Shown here piece by piece: positions 54,829 to 63,850 of a stretch of 64,000 nt of DNA. This DNA comes from Actinoallomurus sp048498315 (lineage in GTDB: Bacteria > Actinomycetota > Actinomycetes > Streptosporangiales > Streptosporangiaceae). The stretch is from positions 14,351 to 78,350 of the forward strand of contig JBEHYF010000006.1 in the NCBI GenBank assembly GCA_048498315.1, written 5' to 3'. Under the pieces are notes generated by a model. It did not search any database, was not told the origin of the DNA, and was given only the letters and a program-made list of their open reading frames with translations. The number at the start of each line of letters is the position of its first letter. Positions within the stretch are counted from its first letter, which is position 1. A program made the translations under genes and the position numbers.

Positions 54829-55146
54829 ATGGCAGAGCAGATCATTAAGCGCCTCATCGACGACCTCGATGGTGGCGAGGCGGAGGAGACGGTGCCGTTC
54901 TCTATCGACGGTGTCTCCTATGAGATCGACCTCAGCAGCGACAACGCAAAGAAGCTGCGCGATTCTCTGTCGCCGTTCGTGGAGCACGCGCGGAGGGCGG
55001 GCGCCGGCCGCCGCCGCCGCCGTGCCGCGTCGAGCCGCGAGCGCAGCGCCGACATCCGTGCGTGGGCGAAGGCGCGTGGGATCAAGGTCAACGAGCGCGG
55101 CCGCATCCCCGCGACCGTCGTCGAGGAGTACGAGCGCGCGCACTGA
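54829..55146 (+). CDS. lsr2: Nucleoid-associated protein Lsr2
   Basis: An H-NS-like silencer of AT-rich and foreign DNA. It has 105 residues. The N-terminal dimerisation domain (MAEQIIKRLIDDLDGGEAEE, then YEIDLSSDNAKKLRDSL) is joined by a basic linker (GRRRRR) to the C-terminal DNA-binding domain with IRAWAKARGIKVNERGRIP. The core R-G-R that enters the minor groove is intact in ERGRIP. ATG 54829 has GAAAGGT upstream. A strong hairpin follows. Confidence 0.97.
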   Translation: MAEQIIKRLIDDLDGGEAEETVPFSIDGVSYEIDLSSDNAKKLRDSLSPFVEHARRAGAGRRRRRAASSRERSADIRAWAKARGIKVNERGRIPATVVEEYERAH

Positions 55147-55169
55147 ACCACCGCAACGACAAGTGAAAC

Positions 55170-55204
55170 CGGCCCGTCGCCAGATTTTTGTAGGCGGCGG
55201 GCCG
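55170..55204 (+). terminator. Terminator hairpin after lsr2
   Basis: A 12-bp stem CGGCCCGTCGCC/GGCGGCGGGCCG with one G-U pair and the loop AGATTTTTGTA. Its last base is the first base of the ClgR-type operator. Confidence 0.75.
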
Positions 55205-55220
55205 TTCGCTTGCGGCGTAC
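55204..55220. promoter_or_regulatory. ClgR-type operator upstream of clpC
   Basis: GTTCGC-N5-GCGTAC. The published Streptomyces/Corynebacterium ClgR consensus is GTTCGC-N5-GCG, which matches fully on one side. The site lies about 170-185 bp before the clpC start and should let ClgR activate clpC under proteotoxic stress. A possible -10 is TAGCAT at 55323-55328. Confidence 0.6.
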
Positions 55221-55388
55221 GGGGAACATCCCGGCCCTGCGTGGTAGTTGGATGAGGATGAACAGCCCTGGGCCTGGGAACGCTTCAGGTACGGCACCGA
55301 GGCGTCGCCTGCGGGGCGGGGCTAGCATGCGGGAGGACAGGGTCGGATGTCCCGGCTACTGCCCGACCGCTCTGTGAGGAGCGACGAG

Positions 55389-57896
55389 ATGTTCGAGAGG
55401 TTCACGGACCGCGCGCGGCGGGTTGTCGTCCTGGCTCAGGAAGAGGCCAGGATGCTCAACCACAACTACATCGGCACCGAGCACATCCTCTTGGGCCTCA
55501 TCCACGAGGGCGAGGGTGTTGCCGCCAAGGCTCTGGAGAGCCTCGGCATCAGCCTCGAGGCCGTCCGTCAGCAGGTCGAGGAGATAATCGGCCAGGGGCA
55601 GCAGGCGCCTTCGGGGCACATCCCGTTCACTCCGCGGGCGAAGAAGGTCTTGGAGCTGTCGCTGCGGGAGGCACTGCAGCTCGGTCACAACTACATCGGG
55701 ACCGAGCACATCCTGCTCGGCCTGATCCGCGAGGGTGAGGGCGTGGCCGCGCAGGTGCTGGTGAAGCTGGGCGCCGACCTCAACCGCGTGCGCCAGCAGG
55801 TGATCCAGCTGCTGCACGGTTACCAGGGCAAGGAGCCGGCCTCGTCCGGTGGTCCTTCGGAGGCGGCGCCGTCGACCTCTCTGGTACTGGACCAGTTCGG
55901 CCGCAACCTGACACAGGCCGCGCGCGAGGGCAAGCTCGACCCCGTCATCGGGCGTGAGAAAGAGATCGAGCGGGTCATGCAGGTGCTGTCCCGCCGTACC
56001 AAGAACAACCCGGTGCTGATCGGGGAGCCCGGCGTCGGCAAGACCGCCGTCGTGGAGGGCCTGTCTCAGAAGATCGTCAAGGGCGAGGTGCCCGAGACGC
56101 TGAAGGACAAGCAGCTCTACACGCTCGACCTCGGTGCCCTGGTCGCCGGCTCCCGCTACCGCGGTGACTTCGAAGAGCGCCTGAAGAAGGTGCTGAAGGA
56201 GATCCGCACCCGCGGCGACATCATCCTGTTCATCGACGAGCTGCACACGCTGGTCGGTGCGGGCGCCGCCGAGGGCGCGATCGACGCCGCCAGCATCCTC
56301 AAGCCGATGCTGGCCCGTGGCGAGCTGCAGACGATCGGCGCGACGACGCTGGACGAGTACCGCAAGTACCTGGAGAAGGACGCCGCGCTGGAGCGGCGCT
56401 TCCAGCCGATCCAGGTGGCCGAGCCCTCGCTCAGCCACACGATCGAGATCCTCAAGGGCCTGCGCGACCGGTACGAGGCGCACCACCGCGTCTCGATCAC
56501 CGACGGCGCCCTCGTGGCCGCCGCCCAGCTCGCCGACCGTTACATCAGTGACCGGTTCCTGCCGGACAAGGCGATCGACCTCATCGACGAGGCCGGCTCG
56601 CGCATGCGCATCCGCCGCATGACCGCGCCGCCGGACCTGCGCGAGTACGACGAGAAGATCGCCGACGTGCGGCGCGAGAAGGAGTCCGCGATCGACGCGC
56701 AGGACTTCGAGAAGGCCGCCGCGCTGCGCGACAAGGAGAAGCAGCTTCTTCAGGCCAAGGCGCAGCGGGAGAAGGAGTGGAAGGCCGGCGACATGGACGT
56801 CGTCGCCGAGGTCACCGAGGACCTCATCGCCGAGGTTCTGGCCACGGCCACCGGAATCCCGGTCTTCAAGCTCACCGAGGAGGAGTCCGCCCGGCTGCTC
56901 CGCATGGAGGAGGAGCTGCACAAGCGGGTCATCGGCCAGAACGACGCCATCAAGGCGCTGTCTCAGTCGATCCGGCGTACCCGCGCCGGCCTGAAGGACC
57001 CCAAGCGTCCCGGCGGCTCGTTCATCTTCGCCGGCCCGTCCGGCGTCGGTAAGACCGAGCTGTCCAAGACGCTGGCGGAGTTCCTGTTCGGGGACGAGGA
57101 CGCGCTGATCCAGCTTGACATGAGCGAGTTCATGGAGAAGCACACCGTCTCGCGGCTGTTCGGCTCCCCGCCCGGCTACGTCGGGTACGAGGAGGGCGGC
57201 CAGCTGACCGAGAAGGTGCGGCGCAAGCCGTTCTCGGTGGTCCTGTTCGACGAGATCGAGAAGGCTCACCCCGACATCTTCAACTCGCTGCTGCAGATCC
57301 TGGAAGACGGTCGCCTGACCGACGCCCAGGGCCGGGTGGTCGACTTCAAGAACACCGTCGTGATCATGACGACCAACCTCGGCACCCGGGACATCTCCAA
57401 GGGCCTGTCGGTGGGCTTCGCGCGGGAGAACGACGAGCAGGGCTCCTACGAGCGGATGAAGGCGAAGGTCAACGAAGAGCTCAAGCAGCACTTCCGGCCC
57501 GAGTTCCTGAACCGCGTCGACGACACGGTCGTGTTCCACCAGCTCACGCCGAAGGAGATCATCCAGATCGTCGACCTGATGATCGCCAAGGTGGACGAGC
57601 GGCTGAAAGACCGCGACATGGGCATCGAGCTGCGGCCCGAGGCCAAGGAGCTGCTCGCCGAGCGGGGCTACGACCCGGTGCTGGGCGCCCGCCCGCTGCG
57701 CCGCACGATCCAGCGGGAGATCGAGGACGCCCTGTCCGAGAAGATCCTGTACGGGGAGCTGCGGGCCGGCGAGATCGTCGTCGTCGGGGTCGAGGGCAGC
57801 GGCGAGACCGCCAAGTTCACCTTCCGGGGTGAGCCCAAGCCCGACGCCGTCCTCGAGACTCCGTCGTCGGCGGGTCAGCCGATCAACCACCCGTAA
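55389..57896 (+). CDS. clpC: ATP-dependent Clp protease ATP-binding subunit ClpC
   Basis: A class I AAA+ unfoldase that feeds substrates to ClpP. It has 835 residues. Two Clp_N repeats (each with NYIGTEHILLGLI) fill residues 1-145. The first AAA module has Walker A GEPGVGKT (212-219), a UVR motif lies near 415-450 (IDAQDFEKAAALRDKEKQ), and the second AAA module has GPSGVGKT (from 549). The ClpP-contacting G-F loop should be in the RENDEQG region near 690, but I cannot point to it with certainty. ATG 55389 follows GAGGAG. ClgR control is suggested by the operator upstream. Confidence 0.97.
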   Translation: MFERFTDRARRVVVLAQEEARMLNHNYIGTEHILLGLIHEGEGVAAKALESLGISLEAVRQQVEEIIGQGQQAPSGHIPFTPRAKKVLELSLREALQLGHNYIGTEHILLGLIREGEGVAAQVLVKLGADLNRVRQQVIQLLHGYQGKEPASSGGPSEAAPSTSLVLDQFGRNLTQAAREGKLDPVIGREKEIERVMQVLSRRTKNNPVLIGEPGVGKTAVVEGLSQKIVKGEVPETLKDKQLYTLDLGALVAGSRYRGDFEERLKKVLKEIRTRGDIILFIDELHTLVGAGAAEGAIDAASILKPMLARGELQTIGATTLDEYRKYLEKDAALERRFQPIQVAEPSLSHTIEILKGLRDRYEAHHRVSITDGALVAAAQLADRYISDRFLPDKAIDLIDEAGSRMRIRRMTAPPDLREYDEKIADVRREKESAIDAQDFEKAAALRDKEKQLLQAKAQREKEWKAGDMDVVAEVTEDLIAEVLATATGIPVFKLTEEESARLLRMEEELHKRVIGQNDAIKALSQSIRRTRAGLKDPKRPGGSFIFAGPSGVGKTELSKTLAEFLFGDEDALIQLDMSEFMEKHTVSRLFGSPPGYVGYEEGGQLTEKVRRKPFSVVLFDEIEKAHPDIFNSLLQILEDGRLTDAQGRVVDFKNTVVIMTTNLGTRDISKGLSVGFARENDEQGSYERMKAKVNEELKQHFRPEFLNRVDDTVVFHQLTPKEIIQIVDLMIAKVDERLKDRDMGIELRPEAKELLAERGYDPVLGARPLRRTIQREIEDALSEKILYGELRAGEIVVVGVEGSGETAKFTFRGEPKPDAVLETPSSAGQPINHP

Positions 57897-57911
57897 TCGG
57901 CATTGATCCTC

Positions 57912-57945
57912 GAAGCCCCGCGTTCCGCCTGGAACGCGGGGCTTC
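57912..57945 (+). terminator. Strong terminator after clpC
   Basis: A perfect 15-bp stem (GAAGCCCCGCGTTCC/GGAACGCGGGGCTTC) with loop GCCT, 15 bp after the clpC stop. Confidence 0.88.
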
Positions 57946-57985
57946 ACGCCGTTCGCGTGACCGCACAGTGGGGAGAGGGAGACCC

Positions 57986-58957
57986 ATGGAGTACGTGAAG
58001 CTGGGCAACACCGGCCTCGAAGTGTCGCCGATCTGCGTCGGATGCATGAGCTTCGGGGTCCCCGAGCGTGGCAACCACGCCTGGACGCTGGACGAGGAGC
58101 AGGCCCGCCCGCTCATCCGCGCCGCCGTCGAGGCGGGGATCAACTTCTTCGACACCGCCAACGTGTACTCGGACGGCACCAGCGAGGAGATCGTCGGCCG
58201 CGCCCTGAAGGAGTACGCGCGGCGGGAGGACATCGTGCTGGCGACCAAGGTGCACGGGCGGATGCGGCCCGGGCCGAACGGCGCCGGGCTCTCCCGCAAG
58301 GCGATCATGACGGAGATCGAGGGCAGCCTGCGCCGCCTGGGCACCGACTACGTCGACCTGTACCAGATCCACCGCTGGGACTACACGACGCCCATCGAGG
58401 AGACGCTGGAGGCGCTGCACGACGTCGTCAAGGCGGGGAAGGCCCGCTACATCGGCGCCTCATCGATGTACGCGTGGCAGTTCGCCAAGGCGCTGTACAC
58501 GGCCGACGCGCACGGCAGGACCCGTTTCGTCACGATGCAGAACCACTACAACCTCCTCTACCGCGAGGAGGAGCGCGAGATGATGCCGCTCTGCGCCGAC
58601 CAGGGCATCGCGGTCATCCCGTGGAGTCCGCTGGCCCGCGGCCGCCTCACCCGCGACTGGGACGAGGAGACCGCCCGCAGCCAGACCGACGAGTTCGGCA
58701 AGACGCTGTACCAGGAGCGCGACCGGGAGATCGTCGAGGCGGTCGCGGCGGTGGCCGAGGCGCGCGGGGTCTCCCGCGCCCAGGTCGCGCTGGCGTGGAT
58801 GCTCGGCAAGCCGTTCGTGACCGCGCCGATCGTCGGCATGGGCCGCCGCCGGCACCTCGACGACGCCCTGGCCGCGCTGGAACTGCGGCTCACCGACGAC
58901 GAGGTCGCCCGCCTGGAGAAGCCGTACGTCCCGCACGAGGTCGCCGGCTTCCGCTGA
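57986..58957 (+). CDS. Aldo/keto reductase
   Basis: A 323-residue NADPH-dependent oxidoreductase with a TIM barrel. It starts MEYVKLGNTGLEVSPICVG like the AKR11/YajO-type group. The catalytic tetrad is represented by FFDTANVYSDG (Asp, Tyr), VLATKV (Lys) and YQIHRWD (His). NADPH contacts include PWSPLARGRLTR and the late VGMGRRRHLDDAL. ATG 57986 follows GGGAGAGGGAG. It is a single gene between the clpC terminator and the terminator at 59.3 kb. Its substrate is unknown. Confidence 0.92.
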   Translation: MEYVKLGNTGLEVSPICVGCMSFGVPERGNHAWTLDEEQARPLIRAAVEAGINFFDTANVYSDGTSEEIVGRALKEYARREDIVLATKVHGRMRPGPNGAGLSRKAIMTEIEGSLRRLGTDYVDLYQIHRWDYTTPIEETLEALHDVVKAGKARYIGASSMYAWQFAKALYTADAHGRTRFVTMQNHYNLLYREEEREMMPLCADQGIAVIPWSPLARGRLTRDWDEETARSQTDEFGKTLYQERDREIVEAVAAVAEARGVSRAQVALAWMLGKPFVTAPIVGMGRRRHLDDALAALELRLTDDEVARLEKPYVPHEVAGFR

Positions 58958-59401
58958 TCCGCCCTTGGCCCGCCGGCCGACCGGGCGACCGGACATGGTG
59001 CCGCTTCAGCACGGCGTGCCGGGTGGTGGCGAGATCGGTTCCGGTCATGATCTCCTGCTCTCTTCGATCGTTGGTCATGCGGCCGCCGGGCCCGTCCCCT
59101 CTTACGGACCCGGCGGCGCACTCCGCACGGCCGTTATCGGGGGAAGTGGCCGCGCGGATCGGGCGGGCGCGCCGCGCCGGTGGGCTGACGGCTCCGTGGC
59201 CATGGAACTGCCGCGCGCGCACGTCCTACACGCGAGCCGGCGACGTGAACTTCAGCTGACCCGCCGGCCTCGCCGCGGCCGAGCCCCCTCCGACCGCCCC
59301 GCCGGACGCCACCACGTCCGGCGGGGCGGTCGGCATCGGGGCGGCGGCGGTACGGCGACCGCCCACCGAAGCGACGGGCTCCCGGGTCAGGCGGGCAGAG
59401 G
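58958..59401. other. Intergenic region between the aldo/keto reductase and mutY genes
   Basis: 444 bp between convergent genes. It contains a large hairpin at 59290-59333 and no supported gene. A plus-strand frame ending with AGDVNFS and TGA at about 59260 has no start signal. Confidence 0.45.
59290..59333. terminator. Bidirectional terminator, 19-bp perfect stem
   Basis: CCGACCGCCCCGCCGGACG-CCACCA-CGTCCGGCGGGGCGGTCGG. It is the longest perfect hairpin I found and lies between the ends of two convergent genes. Confidence 0.85.
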
Positions 59402-60277
59402 TCAGGCGGGAAGGGCGAAGCGGCCGTCGTCGAGGGGATCGACCAGACCGTCCTCGATCAGCGACGACAGAGCCCGCTCGCGCTGCGGCACGTCGTCCCA
59501 GGCGTCGTCGAGGGCGGCCTTCTCCACCGGCCCCGCGGCGTGCCGGAGGACGGCGAGCAGGCGGCCCCGGCACTGCCGGTCGGTGCCCGCGTACGTCTGG
59601 CCACGCCGGGCGGGACCGTCGTAGGCGGGCTTGCCGGCGAGGCGCCACGCGCACACTGCGGTCACCGGGCAGTCGGCGCAGCGCGGGGCGCGCGCCGTGC
59701 ACACCACCGCGCCGAGCTCCATGACGGCCACGCCCCAGCGGGCGGCCGTCTCGCCGTCGGGCGGCAGGAGCGACTCGGCCAGCCGCACCTCCGCGACCGT
59801 CTGGGACTTCGCCGGGTACTCCACGCCCGAGATCATCCGGGCCAGCACCCGCCGCACGTTGGTGTCCAGCACCGCGTGCCGCTGACGGTAGGCGAAGCTG
59901 GCCACCGCCGCCGCCGTGTACGCGCCCACGCCCGGCAGCGCGCGCAGGTCGTCGTAGGAGTCGGGCACCCGGCCGTCGTGCCGGTCGACGATCACGCGGG
60001 CGCTCGCGTGCAGGTTCAGCGCCCGCCGCGGGTAGCCGAGGCGGCCCCAGGCGCGCACGGCCTCGCCCGGCGGCTCCGCGGCGAGCGCCGCCGGCGTGGG
60101 CCAGCGCGCCAGCCACGCCTCGTACGCCGGCAGCACCCGCGTGACCGGCGTCTGCTGCAGCATGATCTCGCTGACGAGTATCGCCCACGGCGAGGCGTCG
60201 GGCCGTCGCCACGGCAGGTCGCGGGCCTTCTCGGCATACCAGGTCAGGATCGGCTCGGCATAGGTGGGTCCGTGCAT
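59402..60277 (-). CDS. mutY: A/G-specific adenine DNA glycosylase
   Basis: Removes adenine mispaired with 8-oxoguanine. It has 291 residues, shorter than E. coli MutY and typical of actinomycetes. The N-terminal WYAEKARDLPWRR, SEIMLQQTPVTRVLP, the HhH LPGVGAYTAAAVASFAY and the catalytic-region VLDTNVRRVL are present. The 4Fe-4S cluster has the exact Cys-x6-Cys-x2-Cys-x5-Cys spacing (VCTARAPRCADCPVTAVC). A degenerate C-terminal region of about 70 residues stands in for the 8-oxoG-recognition domain. ATG 60277 is chosen. Confidence 0.95.
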   Translation of the reverse strand: MHGPTYAEPILTWYAEKARDLPWRRPDASPWAILVSEIMLQQTPVTRVLPAYEAWLARWPTPAALAAEPPGEAVRAWGRLGYPRRALNLHASARVIVDRHDGRVPDSYDDLRALPGVGAYTAAAVASFAYRQRHAVLDTNVRRVLARMISGVEYPAKSQTVAEVRLAESLLPPDGETAARWGVAVMELGAVVCTARAPRCADCPVTAVCAWRLAGKPAYDGPARRGQTYAGTDRQCRGRLLAVLRHAAGPVEKAALDDAWDDVPQRERALSSLIEDGLVDPLDDGRFALPA

Positions 60278-60331
60278 GATGCAATCGATCCTCCCACGGC
60301 GGGTCGCCCGGCCCCGCAATGATCGAAAAAG

Positions 60332-60337
60332 CATACT
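60332..60337 (+). promoter_or_regulatory. -10-like element (leaderless) of the gene at 60344
   Basis: CATACT ends 6 nt before ATG 60344 in an AT-rich patch. No ribosome site is present. Confidence 0.4.
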
Positions 60338-60343
60338 GTTCGT

Positions 60344-60988
60344 ATGGACTCCGACACGAACCGTGACCAGGGGGAGGCGGACGCCTACTGGCGCCGCCGG
60401 GTCTACGTCCTCGCCGGAGGCATCACCGTCATCGGGCTCGTGGCGTGGGCCTGCTCCGGATCGGACCACAAGAAGTCGACCGCGCAGGTGCGGAACGCCG
60501 CGGCGACGGCCGGCGGCGTCACCGCGGCCGTCACCCCGGCCGCCGCCGTCCCGACCGCCACCGTGACCGTCACCCTGACGCCGAGTCCAGTGCCGTCGCC
60601 ACAGCGCCGCAGCGGCGACCGGTGCGATGAGCAGGACGTGGTCGTCGCGCTGACCTCCGACAAGCAGGTCTTCCGGGGCAAGGAGCAGCCGCACTTCCGG
60701 ATGAGCGTGGTCAACACCGGCAGCCGGAGCTGCACGTTCGACGTGGGCGCCCGGGCTCTGCGGCTGCGCATCACCTCCGGCTCGGACCCGGTGTGGTCGT
60801 CGGACCGGTGCGCCGCCGGGCCGGCCTCGAACCTCCAGCTGCTGCGCCGCGGCATCCCCTACATCGCCGACGTGACGTGGGACCGCAAACGGTGCGACGG
60901 CGAGTCGCGGGCGCTGCCCGGCGTCTACGTGATCACGGTCAAGGCGCGCGGCATCAGGTCCGACCGCGAGGTCTTCCGGCTGCGCTGA
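60344..60988 (+). CDS. Membrane-anchored extracytoplasmic protein, Ig-like (DUF4232-type) domain
   Basis: A 214-residue protein. One hydrophobic helix (about 20-38, VYVLAGGITVIGLVAWA) is followed by a Thr/Ala/Pro-rich stalk (50-88) and a beta-rich domain (about 92-214) with four Cys, including GDRCDEQDVVVALTSDK and GSRSCTFDVGARALRL. The Cys after the helix (AWAC) does not fit a lipobox, so it is probably a type II anchor. Its function is unknown. It is divergent from mutY, and the start codons are only 66 bp apart. It lies convergent to disA. Confidence 0.7.
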   Translation: MDSDTNRDQGEADAYWRRRVYVLAGGITVIGLVAWACSGSDHKKSTAQVRNAAATAGGVTAAVTPAAAVPTATVTVTLTPSPVPSPQRRSGDRCDEQDVVVALTSDKQVFRGKEQPHFRMSVVNTGSRSCTFDVGARALRLRITSGSDPVWSSDRCAAGPASNLQLLRRGIPYIADVTWDRKRCDGESRALPGVYVITVKARGIRSDREVFRLR

Positions 60989-61039
60989 TCCGGCTGCCTG
61001 AGACGGCCCGGTTGCACGCTGCCGGGCCACCAAGCTTCG

Positions 61040-61093
61040 TTGCCGGCCACGCGGGGACGAGGAGAATTGCCGGCCACGCGGGGACGAGGAGAA
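61040..61093 (+). repeat. Perfect 27-bp tandem duplication
   Basis: Two identical 27-bp units (each TTGCCGGCC...GACGAGGAGAA) lie between the membrane-anchored protein gene and disA. Confidence 0.9.
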
Positions 61094-61128
61094 CGGGCGG
61101 AGTCCCCTGACCTTCGACGCCGTACGGC

Positions 61129-62211
61129 TCAGACGTAGCGTTCGAGGATCGAGGACTCGGCGAGGCGGGACAGCCCCTCGCGGACACTGCGGGCCCGCGA
61201 CTCGCCCACACCGCTCACCGACTGCAGGTCGTCGACGCTGGCGGCCAGGAGCTTCTGCAGGCCGCCGAAGTGCTCCACGAGCCGCTCGACCAGCAGGCTC
61301 GGCAGCCGCGGTACCTTGGCGAGCAGGCGATAGCCCTTGGGGCTCACCGGCGTGTCGAGCGGGTCGTTGCCGCCGAAGTCGAGCACCTCGGCCACGGTCG
61401 CCAGGTCGAGCAGCTCGGAGGCGGACAGCTCGTCGAGCGCCGCCAGGACGCTCTGCACCGAGCGGTGGGCCCCATCGGACGGCCGGTAGTCGCGGACGAT
61501 CAGCTCCCGGTCGACGTCGACGCCGGAGACCAGCTCGTCGAGCTGCAGGGACAGCAGCCGGCCGTCGGTGCCCAGCTCGACGACGTAGCCCTTGATCTCG
61601 TCCGCGATGCGCCGGACCATCTCCAGGCGTTGCACGACGGCGCTGACGTCACGCGCCGTGACCAGGTCTTCGATCTCCAGCGCGGACAGCGTGCCGGAGA
61701 CCTCGTCGAGGCGCAGCTTGTAGCGCTCGAGCGTGGCCAGCGCCTGGTTGGCGCGGGACAGGATGGCCGCGGAGTCTTCGAGGACGTACCGCTGGCCGTC
61801 GAGGTAGAGCGCGATGATGCGCATCGACTGGCTGACCGACAGCACCGGGTAGCCGGTCTGGCGCGCCACCCGCTCGGCGGTGCGGTGCCGGGTGCCGGAC
61901 TCCTCGGTCGGGATCGTCGGATCGGGCATGAGGTGGACGCCGGCCCGGACGATGCGCGTGCAGTTGCTGTCGATGACGATCGCGCCGTCCATCTTGGCCA
62001 GCTCGCGCAGTCGCGTGGAGGAGAACTCCACGTCGAGCTCGAAACCCCCGGTGCACAGGTCCGCGACGACCCGGTCATAGCCCATCACGATCAGCGCGCC
62101 GGTGTGGCCGCGCAGGATGCGCTCCAGCCCCTCGCGCAACTGCGTCCCCGGAGCGACGGCGGCAAGGGTGGCGCGCCGTCGCTCGTCTTTGCCCTTGTCT
62201 TGTGCTGGCAC
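61129..62211 (-). CDS. disA: DNA integrity scanning diadenylate cyclase DisA
   Basis: Makes c-di-AMP from two ATP and slows when bound to branched DNA. It has 360 residues. The DAC domain has the catalytic D75-G76-A77 in KMDGAIVID and R108-H109-R110 in SGTRHRTAERVA. A central helical spine leads to the C-terminal HhH DNA-binding domain (SVSGVGESRARSVREGL). The start is GTG 62211. TAAACT at 62247-62242 is a good -10, giving a leader of about 24 nt with GGGGG. It lies downstream of radA on the same strand, a common pairing; RadA is known to restrain DisA in Bacillus. Confidence 0.96.
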   Translation of the reverse strand: MPAQDKGKDERRRATLAAVAPGTQLREGLERILRGHTGALIVMGYDRVVADLCTGGFELDVEFSSTRLRELAKMDGAIVIDSNCTRIVRAGVHLMPDPTIPTEESGTRHRTAERVARQTGYPVLSVSQSMRIIALYLDGQRYVLEDSAAILSRANQALATLERYKLRLDEVSGTLSALEIEDLVTARDVSAVVQRLEMVRRIADEIKGYVVELGTDGRLLSLQLDELVSGVDVDRELIVRDYRPSDGAHRSVQSVLAALDELSASELLDLATVAEVLDFGGNDPLDTPVSPKGYRLLAKVPRLPSLLVERLVEHFGGLQKLLAASVDDLQSVSGVGESRARSVREGLSRLAESSILERYV

Positions 62212-62306
62212 GTGACCCCCGGAGGTCGCTGGACGGCGGTCAGTTTATCGGTGAGGCCGGCGGCCGGGCGTCCTTCCCTCTCATCCCCATAGTGGACGCT
62301 CGTCGG

Positions 62307-63707
62307 TCATGCTCCGGACGCCGAGGCCGCGAACGCGACCTCCAGCGCGGACCACACGTCGTCCACCTCTACCACGTGCATACCCTCATCGGTCACGAAC
62401 GTTCCGGCGGTCTTGCCGGTCGCCGGGTCGAGGGAGCCGCCGGGGACCACCGCGCGCCGGTAGCCCAGCCGGGCCGCCTCCGACAGCCGCCGCCGGGCCG
62501 CCTGCACCCCGCGGACCTCGCCGGCCAGCCCCACCTCGCCGAAGGCGACGAGGTCGGCCGGCAGCGTGGCGTCGTTGGCCGCGCCGGTCACCGCGAGCGC
62601 CACCGCCAGGTCGACGGACGGCTCGCCGAGGCGCACGCCGCCGACCGTCGCGGCGTACACGTCGCGGTCGTGCAGCTTGATGCGGCACCGCCGCTGCAGC
62701 ACCGCAAGCATCATCGCCACCCGGGAGGAGTCAAGCCCGGAGGTCATGCGCCGCGGGTTGGCCAGCGGCGATGGCGCGACCAGCGACTGCACCTCGGCCA
62801 CCAGAGGCCGGCGGCCCTCCAGCGTGACGGTGACGCAGGTGCCGGGCGCGGGCGTGTCGCGCCGGGTCAGGAACAGGCCGCTGGGGTCGGGCAGCCCGAC
62901 GATGCCCACCTCGGAAAGGTCGAAGCAGCCCAGCTCGTCGGTGGGGCCGTAGCGGTTCTTCACCGCGCGGATCATGCGCAGCCGGTTGTGCCGGTCGCCC
63001 TCGAAATAGAGCACCACGTCGACGAGGTGCTCCAGCACCCGCGGCCCGGCGATCGAGCCGTCTTTGGTCACGTGGCCGACCACGACCGCGGTGATGCCGC
63101 GCTCTTTGGCAACCCGGATGAGGTTGGCCGCGACCTCACGCACCTGGCTTACGCCGCCGGGCGCGCCCTCGACCTCGGCCGAGCCGATCGTCTGGATCGA
63201 GTCGATCACCACGAGCTCCGGGGCGACCGCGTCGATCTGCCCGAGCACCGCCGCCAGGTCCGTCTCGGCGGCGAGGAACAGCTTGGCGGCGATCGCGCCG
63301 ACGCGGTCGGCGCGCAGCCGCACCTGCTCGGCCGACTCCTCGCCCGTGACGTAGAGCACCGGGCCGCGGCCGGCGTGCAGCGCCGCGACCTCGAGCAGCA
63401 GCGTCGACTTGCCGATGCCGGGCTCGCCGGCCAGGAGCAGCACGGCGCCGGGCACCAGGCCGCCGCCGAGGACCCGGTCGAGCTCGTCGAGGCCGGTCGG
63501 GGTCGTCTGCGCCGCCTGCACGTCGACCTCGCCGATCGGCCGCGCCGGCGCGCTGACCGGGCCGGCGGTCACGACCCGCACCGGCCTTGCCGCGCCGGCC
63601 ACGTCGACAGTGCCCCACGCCTGGCACTCGCCGCAGCGGCCCACCCACTTGGAGGTCTGCCAGCCGCACTCGGCGCAGCGGTACGCCTGCTTCACGCTCT
63701 TGGCCAT
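62307..63707 (-). CDS. radA: DNA repair protein RadA (Sms)
   Basis: A DnaB-like branch-migration helicase in recombination. It has 466 residues. The N-terminal zinc finger has Cys11, Cys14, Cys25 and Cys28. RecA-like Walker A is AGEPGIGKST (from 93), the family motif is KNRYGPTDELG, and the C-terminal Lon-like domain (RRMTSGLDSSRVAMMLAVLQ, then LPADLVAFGEVGLAGEVRGV) is complete. ATG 63707 has TAAAGT at 63719-63714, 6 nt upstream, and no ribosome site, so it is probably leaderless. Confidence 0.97.
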   Translation of the reverse strand: MAKSVKQAYRCAECGWQTSKWVGRCGECQAWGTVDVAGAARPVRVVTAGPVSAPARPIGEVDVQAAQTTPTGLDELDRVLGGGLVPGAVLLLAGEPGIGKSTLLLEVAALHAGRGPVLYVTGEESAEQVRLRADRVGAIAAKLFLAAETDLAAVLGQIDAVAPELVVIDSIQTIGSAEVEGAPGGVSQVREVAANLIRVAKERGITAVVVGHVTKDGSIAGPRVLEHLVDVVLYFEGDRHNRLRMIRAVKNRYGPTDELGCFDLSEVGIVGLPDPSGLFLTRRDTPAPGTCVTVTLEGRRPLVAEVQSLVAPSPLANPRRMTSGLDSSRVAMMLAVLQRRCRIKLHDRDVYAATVGGVRLGEPSVDLAVALAVTGAANDATLPADLVAFGEVGLAGEVRGVQAARRRLSEAARLGYRRAVVPGGSLDPATGKTAGTFVTDEGMHVVEVDDVWSALEVAFAASASGA

Positions 63708-63713
63708 GCGGCG

Positions 63714-63719
63714 ACTTTA
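63714..63719 (-). promoter_or_regulatory. -10-like element of radA (leaderless)
   Basis: TAAAGT on the minus strand ends 6 nt before the radA ATG. Confidence 0.5.
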
Positions 63720-63850
63720 CGACCTGGCTCCGACAAGCTGGAGCAGCCTTGGTGACCCTGGGTGAGATAGTGATGACAGAGGGTTCCATGACGACGGCGT
63801 TGACGGAGCCTGTCCCGCTGCGTCGGCACCGCCTGGCGAGGGGAGACGGC

